Positions 24,137-32,501 of a stretch of DNA of 49,514 bases are shown piece by piece; the stretch's first letter is position 1; each line of letters starts with the position of its first letter. The notes under the pieces were generated by a model. It searched no databases. It saw only the letters and a list, made by a program, of their open reading frames with translations, and was not told where the DNA came from. A program made the position numbers and the translations under genes. The DNA is from JAZDJP01 sp043803805. GTDB lineage: Bacteria > Planctomycetota > JAZDJP01. The stretch is from positions 1 to 49,514 of the forward strand of contig JAZDJP010000077.1 of NCBI GenBank assembly GCA_043803805.1, written 5' to 3'.

Positions 24137-24228
24137 CGCGAACGCCCAAGTTCAACGACGGCGGCCACGAGGCGCGACGATTGGAGCAGGTGCGCGAGGC
24201 CGCCGTTCGCTACAGTGCATGGTTAGGC
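24137..24228 (-). other. attC-like integron recombination site
   Basis: Read on the minus strand: GCCTAAC (24228-24222, the R'' box), then CATGCACTGTAGCGAACGGC, a long imperfect inverted repeat (GGCGGCC pairing with GGCCGCC), and GTTGAACTTGGGCGTTCGC ending near 24137. The end resembles the usual attC right half (...GGGCGTTAGGC), with a degenerate R' box (GTTCGCG). The 92-base length is within the attC range. It directly follows the stop of the 97-residue gene, as expected for a gene cassette. Confidence 0.65.
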
Positions 24229-24235
24229 CGCATCG

Positions 24236-24529
24236 TCACAATCTGACATCAACCTCCAACAATCTGCATGCGACCAGCCGCAAGTGATCGTGATCTGCCG
24301 ATGGCGTTGGAGTCGCGCCCACAATGCCCTCGCCAGTGCGGAAAAGAAACTCAACCAACTCCGGTTCAGACCGACTACCAACCAGAATCCGGTAAACCGG
24401 TGCGATGTAACTATCATACTCGTCTTCGGGTAGCATATCGACGAAACCAATCGGATTCCACTCGTGACGAAGAACCTGGCGGATGGAATCCTGAATCTCC
24501 ACTGCTCTTTTCTCTCGTGAATCCGTCAT
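24236..24529 (-). CDS. 97-residue cassette-borne hypothetical protein
   Basis: Begins MTDSREKRAVEIQDSIRQVL and contains RHEWNPIGFVDMLPEDEYDS, which I recognise as the pattern of a small conserved hypothetical family of many bacteria (an 'EWDPIG...DEYDSY' protein), function unknown. ATG 24529 lies 12 bases after a GTTAGGC core site (24548-24542), and its stop lies seven bases before an attC-like site. The gene is thus packed like an integron cassette. No promoter of its own is evident. Confidence 0.75.
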   Translation of the reverse strand: MTDSREKRAVEIQDSIRQVLRHEWNPIGFVDMLPEDEYDSYIAPVYRILVGSRSEPELVEFLFRTGEGIVGATPTPSADHDHLRLVACRLLEVDVRL

Positions 24530-24541
24530 GCGTGTGAAGTG

Positions 24542-24548
24542 GCCTAAC
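24542..24548 (-). other. Integron core site GTTAGGC at the cassette start
   Basis: GTTAGGC on the minus strand, matching the GTTRRRY recombination core. With the attC-like site at 24137-24228 it bounds a cassette of about 405 bases. No second attC-like structure was found upstream of it. Confidence 0.6.
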
Positions 24549-24602
24549 GGGGGTTGCGGATCAGTCGCGTGGAGCGGAGGGCGCACAAGCGTCCGACCGC
24601 CA

Positions 24603-25253
24603 TCAGTACGGCAAAGGCCTTCCCGTTTTTTTGAACTCCTCCTCCGCCGCCTTCATCCCTTCTTTGACGGATTTGTCCAGACGCTTCCAGCGCGCCAGTT
24701 CCTCCGCCGCCGGCCAAGAGGTGACCGGACCGGAGATTTCCGCGCAGGGGCGGGACCAGAGGGAAACACCGCCCCCCTCGACCACGCGCCCCTCCTCCGG
24801 CATCGCCACGGTCGTCTCGTCGAGTAAAATAAGCAGAACCTCGTCCCCGGACACGCCCGGCCGATCCGGCCATGCACACAAGCCGCAACGGGCATCACGA
24901 TCCTTCTCCTCCACCGCGACGTCCGCGAAACGATACCCGTTCAGAGGGGCGGGAGCCGCGGCCCCCGCCCAGGCCGCGGCGAGCGATTCGGGAATGAGAT
25001 CGAGGACCCGGCGGCCGTCGGGGGTCCGGTGGAGGTCCGGCAGACGCGCCGCGAACACCGGCCGGCCGCCCTCTCCTTCACTCATCTCGCGGTAGACGAA
25101 CTGGGCGACCTGATATTTTCGGAGGGCTGAAAGGGCGCCGGTCCGGTTGGTGACCTTCGTCACCCCCCGGACCATGCGCAGACCGCCGACGAACCCGCCC
25201 ACGACGAGGACGCCGGCCAATCCCAGAGAAATGATCCGGAGCGGACTGGCCAT
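24603..25253 (-). CDS. Membrane-anchored pilin-like protein (DUF2950-like)
   Basis: A 216-residue protein with one N-terminal membrane helix (LRIISLGLAGVLVVGGFVGG), then ALSALRKYQVAQFVYREM, PDGRRVLDLIPESLAAAW and a NGYRF motif. This order (helix, 'SLR..Q..Y', 'GYRF') resembles pilin-like or DUF2950 substrates, without a clear prepilin peptidase site. Two cysteines (CGLC) lie in the middle. ATG 25253 follows GGGGGTG; the upstream open frame has no support. Exported function unknown. Confidence 0.7.
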   Translation of the reverse strand: MASPLRIISLGLAGVLVVGGFVGGLRMVRGVTKVTNRTGALSALRKYQVAQFVYREMSEGEGGRPVFAARLPDLHRTPDGRRVLDLIPESLAAAWAGAAAPAPLNGYRFADVAVEEKDRDARCGLCAWPDRPGVSGDEVLLILLDETTVAMPEEGRVVEGGGVSLWSRPCAEISGPVTSWPAAEELARWKRLDKSVKEGMKAAEEEFKKTGRPLPY

Positions 25254-25311
25254 GTAACACCCCCAAAAAACCGGCATCGCCGGAGCCAAACAGGACAACA
25301 TCCTCAGTGCC

Positions 25312-25373
25312 GCTCATGGTGAGCCCGTCGAACCATGAGCGATGGCTCATCCTTCGACAGGCTCAGGATGAGC
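25312..25373. repeat. Double hairpin repeat (GCTCATGG...CCATGAGC type)
   Basis: Two perfect 9-base-pair hairpins side by side: GCTCATGGT/ACCATGAGC (25312-25340) and GCTCATCCT/AGGATGAGC (25345-25373). Their loops (GAGCCCGTCGA and TCGACAGGCTC) are near-complements, so the whole is one large inverted repeat, REP/MITE-like. The gap 25254-25526 holds nothing else but the promoter of the next gene. Confidence 0.85.
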
Positions 25374-25491
25374 GGTTTGATCACTTCGGAAACCATATTC
25401 CCTTGCCGCTTCTCACAAGATCTCACGACCAAGAGACTATCACGCCGCCATTTCCACCGCCACGGAAAATTTCCAGAAAACATGCGGCGGG

Positions 25492-25519
25492 TTGAATCCC
25501 ATCCAACCGCTGTTATACT
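25492..25519 (+). promoter_or_regulatory. Promoter of the comM/yifB gene, possibly leaderless
   Basis: TTGAAT at 25492-25497, 16-base spacer, TATACT at 25514-25519. The ATG at 25527 is seven bases past the -10 box, so the mRNA would have almost no leader; no Shine-Dalgarno is present. Confidence 0.65.
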
Positions 25520-25526
25520 CCCCCCG

Positions 25527-27077
25527 ATGGTCGCCACACTCACCGGTCTCGCCGTCCAGGGCATCGAAGCGGTTCCCATCACCATCGAGGTGGATACCAG
25601 CCGCGGCCTCCCCTCCACCGTCATCGTCGGACTTCCCGACGCCGCCGTGAAGGAAAGCCGGGACCGGGTGAAGGCCGCGATCCGGAATTCCGGGTATGCG
25701 TTCCCTCCCGGAAACCTCGTCATCAATCTGGCCCCGGCGCACCTCAAAAAAATCGGCCCGGCGTACGATCTGCCCGTGGCGCTGGCGGTCCTCGCCGCCT
25801 CGGGAACGATCACGACCCCCCTCCCCCGCGATACGGCCGTGGTCGGGGAACTCGCCCTGGACGGCGCCGTCCGCCCCATCCAGGGCATCCTTCCGATGGC
25901 CGCCGCCTGCCGGGACAACGGCATCCGCCGGATTGTCCTGCCCGCGGGAAACGCCCGGGAGGCCTCGCTCGTCCGGGACCTGGTCATTCATCCGGTCGCC
26001 ACGCTGGCGGAGGCCGTCGGGTTCCTCACCGGGGAACACCCCATCCCGCCGTTTGACTTCGACCCGCGGCCCCTCTTCGAAAATCCCCCCGACAACCCGG
26101 AAGACATGGCCGATGTAAAAGGGCAGGCGCTCGCCAAGCGCGCTCTGACCATCGCCGCCGCGGGAAACCACCACGTCCTCATGATCGGCCCGCCGGGAAC
26201 GGGAAAGACCATGCTCGCCCGGCGCCTGGCCGCGCTCCTTCCCCCGCTTTCCCTCGACGAGGCGATCGAAACGACAAAAATCTACAGCGTGGCCGGACTC
26301 CTCGCCGCCGGAGGCATGGAGGCCGCCGGGGGACTTGTCGCGCGACGCCCCTTTCGCGCCCCCCACCACACGACGAGCAACGTGGGACTCATCGGCGGAG
26401 GCAGCATCCCGGGCCCCGGAGAGATCAGCCTCGCCCATCGCGGCGTTCTCTTTCTCGACGAACTCCCGGAATTCGACCGGCGGACCCTCGAGGCCCTCCG
26501 CCAGCCGCTCGAAGAGGGGCACGTCACCATCTCCCGGGCGGCCAGCCGCGTCACGCTCCCCGCCGAATTCCTTCTCGTCTGCGCCATGAATCCATGCCCC
26601 TGCGGATTCTTCGGCGACACGCGCCGCCAGTGCGCCTGCACGCCGCACCAGGTCCAGAAATACCTCGCGCGGATCTCGGGGCCGCTCCTGGACCGGATCG
26701 ACATCCACCTCGAGGTCCCGGCGGTCCCGGGCGCCGACATCCGGAAGGACGCCCCGGCGCGGCGGTCCGCCGAGATGCGGGAAGAGGTGCTCCGCGCCCG
26801 CGGCGTCCAGGCCCGGCGTTTCCCCGGCAACCCCGCGATGACGAACGCCCGCATGAAGACGCGGGACATCAAAACCCTCTGCCGGCCGTCCGCGGAGGCG
26901 GAGACGCTCCTCGCCGAAGCCATGGAGGAAATGGCCCTTTCGGCGCGCGCCTACCACCGCATTCTGAAACTCTCCCGGACCATCGCGGACATGGCGGCCA
27001 GCGACCGGATCGAAGCCGCCCACGTCGCCGAGGCCATCCAGTACCGGACCCTCGACCGTGGAATCTGGAGAAGTTGA
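25527..27077 (+). CDS. comM: YifB/ComM-family Mg-chelatase-like AAA ATPase
   Basis: A 516-residue protein. The N-terminal Lon-protease-like domain (TLTGLAVQGIEAVPITIEVD, DLPVALAVLAASG) is followed by AAA motor Walker A MIGPPGTGKTMLARRL, Walker B VLFLDELPEF and a cysteine cluster (NPCPCGFFGD, CAC), ending in a C-terminal Mg-chelatase domain. ComM is a helicase that promotes branch migration in natural transformation. I start it at ATG 25527, where family homology begins, right after its promoter; an earlier in-frame ATG (25335) lies in repeat DNA. Confidence 0.93.
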   Translation: MVATLTGLAVQGIEAVPITIEVDTSRGLPSTVIVGLPDAAVKESRDRVKAAIRNSGYAFPPGNLVINLAPAHLKKIGPAYDLPVALAVLAASGTITTPLPRDTAVVGELALDGAVRPIQGILPMAAACRDNGIRRIVLPAGNAREASLVRDLVIHPVATLAEAVGFLTGEHPIPPFDFDPRPLFENPPDNPEDMADVKGQALAKRALTIAAAGNHHVLMIGPPGTGKTMLARRLAALLPPLSLDEAIETTKIYSVAGLLAAGGMEAAGGLVARRPFRAPHHTTSNVGLIGGGSIPGPGEISLAHRGVLFLDELPEFDRRTLEALRQPLEEGHVTISRAASRVTLPAEFLLVCAMNPCPCGFFGDTRRQCACTPHQVQKYLARISGPLLDRIDIHLEVPAVPGADIRKDAPARRSAEMREEVLRARGVQARRFPGNPAMTNARMKTRDIKTLCRPSAEAETLLAEAMEEMALSARAYHRILKLSRTIADMAASDRIEAAHVAEAIQYRTLDRGIWRS

Positions 27078-27119
27078 GTTGACCGGACATCCGAAACTCC
27101 CGGCCGTCGGGACGGAATC

Positions 27120-27147
27120 TTGACAGTCCCCCCGGATGACCTATAAT
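27120..27147 (+). promoter_or_regulatory. Consensus sigma-70 promoter
   Basis: Perfect TTGACA (27120-27125) and perfect TATAAT (27142-27147) with a 16-base spacer, 40 bases before the ATG at 27188. The best promoter match in the window. Confidence 0.8.
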
Positions 27148-27187
27148 CGCCGCATCTTTTTCAGCCATCGAAAGGATTGAGCCAACC

Positions 27188-27598
27188 ATGGGAAAGCCAT
27201 CGCACTCATCTCAAATTCTCCGCCGGATCGAAGAGCGTGACGCCAAAGGCTCCTCGAAAAAGGTGATGGTCGTCGGCATTCTGGTGACCGCCGCGGCATT
27301 CGTCCTGATCGGAATCGTCTACTGGGCGGCCACCCGTCCCAACAAACCTCTTCTGGCGGCCAAGGCCCATATCGAACAGGCCAAAAGATATCTCCACGCC
27401 GACAAACTCGACGAGGCCGAGAAGGAAGCCCAACTGGTGGACCCCCTTCGTTTCAACCTGCGGAAGGAGGCCGAGAGCATCATCGCTTCGGTGAAGGAAC
27501 GGCGGAAGGAACTGGAACTTCAGAAGAAAAACACCCCGGTCGTCACGCCTCCGACACCCGCGACTCCCGAGACCCCCGCGACCCCGCCGGCGAAATAA
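27188..27598 (+). CDS. Small single-pass membrane protein with helical-hairpin segment
   Basis: A 136-residue protein: polar N-terminus, one membrane helix (VMVVGILVTAAAFVLIGIVYW), then LLAAKAHIEQAKRYLHADKL / DEAEKEAQLVDPLRF, a TPR-like helical hairpin, a charged helix, and a Thr/Pro-rich tail. Shine-Dalgarno AAAGGA precedes ATG 27188. Its strong promoter suggests high expression. Function unknown. A 7-base-pair hairpin at 27598-27617 follows the stop but lacks a T tract. Confidence 0.75.
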   Translation: MGKPSHSSQILRRIEERDAKGSSKKVMVVGILVTAAAFVLIGIVYWAATRPNKPLLAAKAHIEQAKRYLHADKLDEAEKEAQLVDPLRFNLRKEAESIIASVKERRKELELQKKNTPVVTPPTPATPETPATPPAK

Positions 27599-27648
27599 TC
27601 CTCTTTCCGGAGAGGATGCATCGCCGTCCCGAATGAAGCATTTATAAC

Positions 27649-28077
27649 TCAGGTCCGGCGGCGCGCGTCGAGGCAACTCTGCAGAAGGATCTGCGCGGAA
27701 AGGATGTGAACATTCTTCTTGCGCGTGGCGCGTGACGCCCCCCCGAACCGGAGAAGCCCCCCCGCCTCGGCCGATGTCAGACGCTCATCCCAAAGCGTGA
27801 CCGGGACGGCCACCCGCCCCCGGAGAATTTCCGCAAATTCCTCCACCCCCCGGCTCGACGCGGAGGAAGACCCGTCGAGATGAAGGGGAAGCCCGATCAC
27901 GACCTCGGACACATTCTCCCGGACAACGATCTCCCGGAGCGCCTTGGCATCGGCGTCGGCCCCCGCCGCGCGGATTTCGCCGTGCCGGAAGGCAATCGCC
28001 CCCCCGGGATCGCTCATGGCCAGTCCCAGATGAACGCTCCCGTAATCCACCCCGAGGATGCGGCCCGGTTCCGTCAT
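27649..28077 (-). CDS. ruvX: RuvX/YqgF Holliday-junction resolvase-like RNase
   Basis: A 142-residue RNase H-fold protein: ILGVDYGSVHLGLAMSD (catalytic Asp), VVIGLPLHLDG and TLWDERLTSAEA, then a conserved C-terminal Asp in QSCLDARRR. Known members act in 16S rRNA 5'-end maturation and have junction-resolving activity. It begins six bases after the manC stop, so it is probably the last gene of the manA-manC-ruvX row. Confidence 0.92.
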   Translation of the reverse strand: MTEPGRILGVDYGSVHLGLAMSDPGGAIAFRHGEIRAAGADADAKALREIVVRENVSEVVIGLPLHLDGSSSASSRGVEEFAEILRGRVAVPVTLWDERLTSAEAGGLLRFGGASRATRKKNVHILSAQILLQSCLDARRRT

Positions 28078-28083
28078 GGATTC

Positions 28084-29172
28084 CTATAAATAATGGCGGA
28101 AATGTTCCGCCGCGGAGAGAAATTCCGCCACCCGCCGGACCTCTTCGGACCGGTCCCGCGGGCAGATGAGCGTCGCGTCCGGGGCGTGGACGACCGCGAG
28201 CCCCTCGACGCCAAGAAGGGCCGTGAGCCGGCCCGGGGACACGACGAGATTGTTCCGGGCATCCACGAGAACGGCCTCCCCCCGCACGACGTTCCCACGG
28301 TCATCCGCCGGGAAAAGCCCCGATACCGCGTGCCAGGCGCCCACGTCACACCAGGAGAACCGGGCCTCCACCGTCCAGACACGGGAGGACTTCTCGAGAA
28401 TCCCGTGGTCCACGGAAACCGCCGGAAGCCGCCGAAACGCCACCCCCGGCCATCGGACGGGCCCGCTCCCGCGCCGCGCCCCGACGATCGCCCGGACGCC
28501 GCGGGCCAGAGCGGGAAGATGCCGGGCCGTTTCCTCGAGAAAAGCATCCGCCCGCCAGACAAACATCCCGCTGTTCCAGGCGTGACGCCCCGACCGGATA
28601 AAACGCCGGGCCGTCACCGCGTCCGGCTTCTCCCGGAACGACAATACCCTCCGGACGGGAACGCCCGCGCCGGGAAGCGTGGCGCCGAGTCGCATGTATC
28701 CGTATCCCGTCGCCGGGAAGGAGGGCCGTATGCCGAACGTGACAAGCCCCCTCGTCCGCTCCGCCGCGCGCACCGCCGCGTACACCGCCGCCCGGAAGGC
28801 CGGGGCCGGCCGGACGACGTGATCCGATGGAAGCACCAGCATGAGCGCCCGCGGATCCCGTTCCACCAGCAACGCCGCCGCAAGCGCAATGGCCGGCGCG
28901 GTGTTCCGGGGAAACGGCTCCACGAGAAGATTCGCCTCCGGCAGCCGGCGGAACGTCGGCCGGAACGCCGCGAGGTGACCGCGCCCGAGGGCCGCGTACA
29001 CACGGCTGTAGGGCACAAGTCCCGCCAGACGCCCCAACGCGTCCTCGACGAGCGGGCGCTCTCCCGCCAACGGCAGAAGCGGCTTGGGGCGACGCCGGCG
29101 GCTTACGGGCCAGAATCGCGTCCCCGAGCCTCCGGCCAGAACAAGCGCGTATAGATGATCATATCGCTTCAC
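28084..29172 (-). CDS. manC: Mannose-1-phosphate guanylyltransferase
   Basis: Makes GDP-mannose from mannose-1-phosphate and GTP. The 362-residue protein has the nucleotidyltransferase signature LVLAGGSGTRFWPVSRRRRP, then PFPRNTAPAIALAA, VLPSDHVV, FREKPD and WNSGMFVW. It is the short single-domain form, without a fused isomerase. The separate manA precedes it with nine bases between. Product GDP-mannose would feed surface polysaccharides. Confidence 0.93.
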   Translation of the reverse strand: MKRYDHLYALVLAGGSGTRFWPVSRRRRPKPLLPLAGERPLVEDALGRLAGLVPYSRVYAALGRGHLAAFRPTFRRLPEANLLVEPFPRNTAPAIALAAALLVERDPRALMLVLPSDHVVRPAPAFRAAVYAAVRAAERTRGLVTFGIRPSFPATGYGYMRLGATLPGAGVPVRRVLSFREKPDAVTARRFIRSGRHAWNSGMFVWRADAFLEETARHLPALARGVRAIVGARRGSGPVRWPGVAFRRLPAVSVDHGILEKSSRVWTVEARFSWCDVGAWHAVSGLFPADDRGNVVRGEAVLVDARNNLVVSPGRLTALLGVEGLAVVHAPDATLICPRDRSEEVRRVAEFLSAAEHFRHYL

Positions 29173-29181
29173 GAATTTCTC

Positions 29182-30171
29182 CTATGGCAGATGCATGAGA
29201 AGCCACCGGCATCGCCCCGCCGGATGGAGCGAAACCTCCGCCGCCCCCGCCGGAACAAGCCCGCTCTCGCCCGTCCGCATGGCCACCGATCCACCCCCCC
29301 CGGCCGAAACGACGCAAGCGCCCTCCATCACGAACAAGATGCGGAAGGAACCGGCCATCGGAAGCGCGACGGGTTCGGAAGCCTCCCATCGGGACAGAAC
29401 GAAATAATCATTCGCGACGAGATCCTCACGAACCATTCCCGGGGCCGGCGCGAATCGGGCGGGCCGCACCGTATCGGGCCCCGTTTCGTCGAAACGCATC
29501 ACCCGCAAAGCCGCCTCGACGTGAAGCGGCCGTGGTTTCCCGTCGAGCCCCACCCGCCCCCAGTCGTACAAACGATACGTCTCGTCCGAACTCTGCTGGA
29601 TCTCGGCCACAACGATTCCCGATCCGAGCGCATGAACCACACCCGGCGGCAGATCGATCACGTCCCCCGCCTTCACCGGAAACGCGGTCAGGCATTCCCC
29701 GACCGTCCCCCGTTCGAGATGCCGGAGAAACCCGTCCCGATCCGTCCCGACTTTCAATCCCCGCACGATTCGCGCCCCCGGCTCCGCCACAAGCACCACC
29801 CACGCCTCGCTCTTTCCCGATTTCCCCGGAGGGGCGTTCCCGTCGGACGGATGCACCTGAACGGACAGGATGTCGGACGCATCGATTAGCTTGAAAAGAA
29901 GCGGGAACGAGGCATACCGCGCGCCTTTCGCCCCGAGAACGCCCGGGGGATCCGCCGCGGCGAATTCCCGGAGCGTCATCCCCTGGAACGGGCCGGCGGC
30001 GATGCGGCTCCCGCGACCCTCGCAATCCGCGACCTCCCAGCTTTCCCCGATGCGCCTTCCCGACGGCAACGCCTTCCCGAAGATCCGGGCCAGGCGATCC
30101 CCCCCCCATACCCGCTCCTCGAACACAGGGGAAAAAACTACCGGGGTGAGCCGGGCCGGGGGCGGCATCAT
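29182..30171 (-). CDS. manA: Mannose-6-phosphate isomerase, type I class
   Basis: Interconverts fructose-6-phosphate and mannose-6-phosphate. The 329-residue cupin enzyme shows VWGGDRLARIFG and ESWEVADCEG at the N-terminus, the zinc ligands in VQVHPSD and KSEAWVVL, and PPGVVHALGSG in the second half. Length matches short bacterial enzymes. Two adjacent ATGs (30171, 30168) are possible starts. It leads the manA-manC-ruvX row; no phosphomannomutase is in the window. Confidence 0.92.
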   Translation of the reverse strand: MMPPPARLTPVVFSPVFEERVWGGDRLARIFGKALPSGRRIGESWEVADCEGRGSRIAAGPFQGMTLREFAAADPPGVLGAKGARYASFPLLFKLIDASDILSVQVHPSDGNAPPGKSGKSEAWVVLVAEPGARIVRGLKVGTDRDGFLRHLERGTVGECLTAFPVKAGDVIDLPPGVVHALGSGIVVAEIQQSSDETYRLYDWGRVGLDGKPRPLHVEAALRVMRFDETGPDTVRPARFAPAPGMVREDLVANDYFVLSRWEASEPVALPMAGSFRILFVMEGACVVSAGGGGSVAMRTGESGLVPAGAAEVSLHPAGRCRWLLMHLP

Positions 30172-30313
30172 GCCAGTCCCCGCACATCGGCCGCGGCCCC
30201 GGCGAGCACACGCGCGTCAGGCCCCTTCCGTGGTTCCGTGGTGTTCTCCCGGAGTGAAGAATTCATTTCAACCCTCATCCCCTCTCCCTGGACCGTCGCG
30301 GCCCGCCGCGTTT

Positions 30314-31495
30314 TCATTCCTTGATGCACACCCGGTCCCGCCCCGCCTGCTTGGCCGCGTAAAGCGCCTCGTCGCAGACCTTGATGAACTCGGTGGATTT
30401 CATCTCCGGCCGGTATCCGGCGACTCCGATGGAGACCGTCACGGCAAGCGCGTTCCCGTCATTCCGGTAGGATGCCGTCCGGATCTTCTGGTGGATGCGA
30501 TCCGCCACGACCTTCGCGCCGGGGAGATCCGTCTCGGGCAGGAGAAGAATGAACTCGTCACCCCCGTACCGGCCGGCGGTGTCCACCTGCCGGACATCCG
30601 CCCCGATGATCCGCGCGGTTTCCTTCAGGATGTGATCCCCGACCTGGTGGCCGTAGGTGTCGTTGAACTGCTTGAAGTGATCCACATCGATCAGGATGAG
30701 GGCGAGGGGGCGTTTGTACCGATGGCTCCGATCCACCTCGCGCCGGAGCTCGGTGAGGAACGTCTCGTGATTGGCCAGGCCCGTCATCGCGTCCGTCTCG
30801 GCCTGGTGCTTGACCTCGTCGTAGAGCTGAACGTTTCGAAGGGCCGCGCCCACCAGATCCGAAAGCTGCTGGATGACCGGGGCGTCGTGCATGTCGTTGA
30901 ACGTCCCGCCCTCCGTCTTGTCCGCCAGGCACAGCACCCCCACCACGCGGTTCCCGGCCAGGAGCGGGGCCACGATGCAGGAGCTCGTCCGATATTTCTC
31001 GGCGAACGGCCGTTCGAACCGGATGCCGCGGACTTTTTCAAAGGCCGCGAGATCCTGGATGACCAGCATCTCCTGCTGCTTGGCGACGTAGCCGAGGATG
31101 GTGTTGCGGTTCACCTTGAGCCGGATGTGGCTCTCGATGTCCCCCGGATGGTTGTGCCGTTCGAGGAGGAACTCGTCCTTGTCGTAATCATAAAGAAAAA
31201 GCGACGCGTACCGGGCGCCCACCAGAAGCGGAATCTTCTCCACGCAGATTTCGACGATCTGGTTGAACTCGAGGGAATTGATCTCGCGACTGAGCCGCGA
31301 AATCATGTTGATCTTCTCGGTGACGATCGCGAAGGTGTGCCGCTGCTGATCGAGAATCTCCACCTTCTGCCGGAGAAACTCCACCTCCTTTTCCAGAACC
31401 TCGTTCATCTCCCGGAGCTCCCCGACGAGGACGGCAGGATCCTCCCGCGGTTTCGCGGCGTCGGGCGTCGGGGCGGCTGGCGGACTCGGGGGCAT
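30314..31495 (-). CDS. GAF-GGDEF diguanylate cyclase
   Basis: Makes c-di-GMP from two GTP. Order: short proline-rich start, coiled coil (~20-60), GAF sensor domain (~70-210), and a GGDEF domain with the intact active site RYGGDEF. The inhibitory I-site RxxD is present (RQVD five residues before GGDEF), so product feedback is expected. I place the start at ATG 31495 because TTGGAG lies seven bases upstream (393 residues); an in-frame ATG (31519) and a TTG (31540) are further upstream. Divergent from folD. A c-di-GMP riboswitch lies at 20690-20836. Confidence 0.92.
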   Translation of the reverse strand: MPPSPPAAPTPDAAKPREDPAVLVGELREMNEVLEKEVEFLRQKVEILDQQRHTFAIVTEKINMISRLSREINSLEFNQIVEICVEKIPLLVGARYASLFLYDYDKDEFLLERHNHPGDIESHIRLKVNRNTILGYVAKQQEMLVIQDLAAFEKVRGIRFERPFAEKYRTSSCIVAPLLAGNRVVGVLCLADKTEGGTFNDMHDAPVIQQLSDLVGAALRNVQLYDEVKHQAETDAMTGLANHETFLTELRREVDRSHRYKRPLALILIDVDHFKQFNDTYGHQVGDHILKETARIIGADVRQVDTAGRYGGDEFILLLPETDLPGAKVVADRIHQKIRTASYRNDGNALAVTVSIGVAGYRPEMKSTEFIKVCDEALYAAKQAGRDRVCIKE

Positions 31496-31583
31496 GGTAA
31501 ACTCCAAGGCGATTTTCATAGCCCCGGGAAACCTTGTCAATTAAAATAACGGCCAACCGCAAAACATACAGGGGAAAGCATTT

Positions 31584-32495
31584 ATGAAACTACTCGAAGG
31601 GAAGCCGATCGCCGACGACATTCATCGCCTCACCGCCGGCCGGGTTCAGGAACTGAAGAAGACCCGGAACATCCAGCCGGGCCTGGCGGTCGTCCTGATT
31701 GGTGAGGATCCCGCCAGCCAGGTCTACGTCAACACCAAGGTGAAAAAGTGCCTGGAACTCGGCATCCATTCCGAAAAGCACGTCTTCCCGGCGACGGCGA
31801 AGCAGGATGAGGTCATCGCCCTCTTGAAGTCACTGAACGCGAACCCGAAAATCCACGGCATCCTCGTCCAGTCCCCGCCCCCTGCGGGCATTGACGAGAA
31901 AGCCCTCGTCGAGACCATCCTTCCCGCCAAGGACGTGGACTGCTTCCATCCGGAGAACGTCGGGCGGATGACCATCGGCGAAGGAGATTCGCTTCTGCCC
32001 TGCACGCCGCTCGGGGTCATGGTGCTCCTGGCGAAGTCCGGGATTTCCCTCAAGGGCAAGCACGCCGTGGTGCTGGGACGCTCCAACATCGTGGGAAAGC
32101 CGATGATGCTGCTCCTCGCCCGGAAAGCCGCGAACGCCAACGCCACCGTCACCGTATGCCATTCCGCCACCGCCGACATCAAAGCCATCACCCGCCAGGC
32201 GGATGTCTTGATTGCCGCCATCGGCAAGGCCAACGTTGTGAAGGCGGGCATGGTGAAGGAGGGCGCCGTGGTGGTGGACGTCGGGATCAACCGGGTGGAT
32301 GACCCGTCCGCTCCCAAGGGCTACCGCCTCGTCGGGGACGTGGATTTCAAGGAGGTGGCGCCGAAGTGCTCCTGGATCACCCCCGTCCCGGGCGGCGTCG
32401 GCCCCATGACCATCGCGCTCCTCATGCACAACGCCGTCCGCGCCTGCGCGCTTCAAAACCGGGTACCGCTCGCGGATCCGCTGTACGACAATTAG
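31584..32495 (+). CDS. folD: Bifunctional methylenetetrahydrofolate dehydrogenase/cyclohydrolase
   Basis: Converts 5,10-methylene-THF to 10-formyl-THF. The 303-residue protein shows VGEDPASQVYV-type motif (VLIGEDPASQVYVNTK), the ILVQSPPP catalytic region, the NADP-binding GRSNIVGKPMMLLL and the C-terminal signature TPVPGGVGPMTIALLMHN. ATG 31584 follows AGGGGAAAGC. The next gene begins six bases after its stop. Confidence 0.97.
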   Translation: MKLLEGKPIADDIHRLTAGRVQELKKTRNIQPGLAVVLIGEDPASQVYVNTKVKKCLELGIHSEKHVFPATAKQDEVIALLKSLNANPKIHGILVQSPPPAGIDEKALVETILPAKDVDCFHPENVGRMTIGEGDSLLPCTPLGVMVLLAKSGISLKGKHAVVLGRSNIVGKPMMLLLARKAANANATVTVCHSATADIKAITRQADVLIAAIGKANVVKAGMVKEGAVVVDVGINRVDDPSAPKGYRLVGDVDFKEVAPKCSWITPVPGGVGPMTIALLMHNAVRACALQNRVPLADPLYDN

Positions 32496-32501
32496 GGTAC
32501 G

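Noticed and set aside
24549..24602. Second attC site upstream of the cassette
   Set aside because: No RYYYAAC partner box or inverted repeat was found before the GTTAGGC core.
25440..27023. Long minus-strand open frame opposite comM
   Set aside because: It mirrors the codon pattern of a clear ComM protein and has no recognisable motif; typical of GC-rich antisense frames. The same holds for long frames opposite rho, polA, leuS and proB.
27598..27617. Intrinsic terminator after the small membrane protein gene
   Set aside because: ATCCTCT/AGAGGAT forms a 7-base-pair hairpin, but no T tract follows on either strand.
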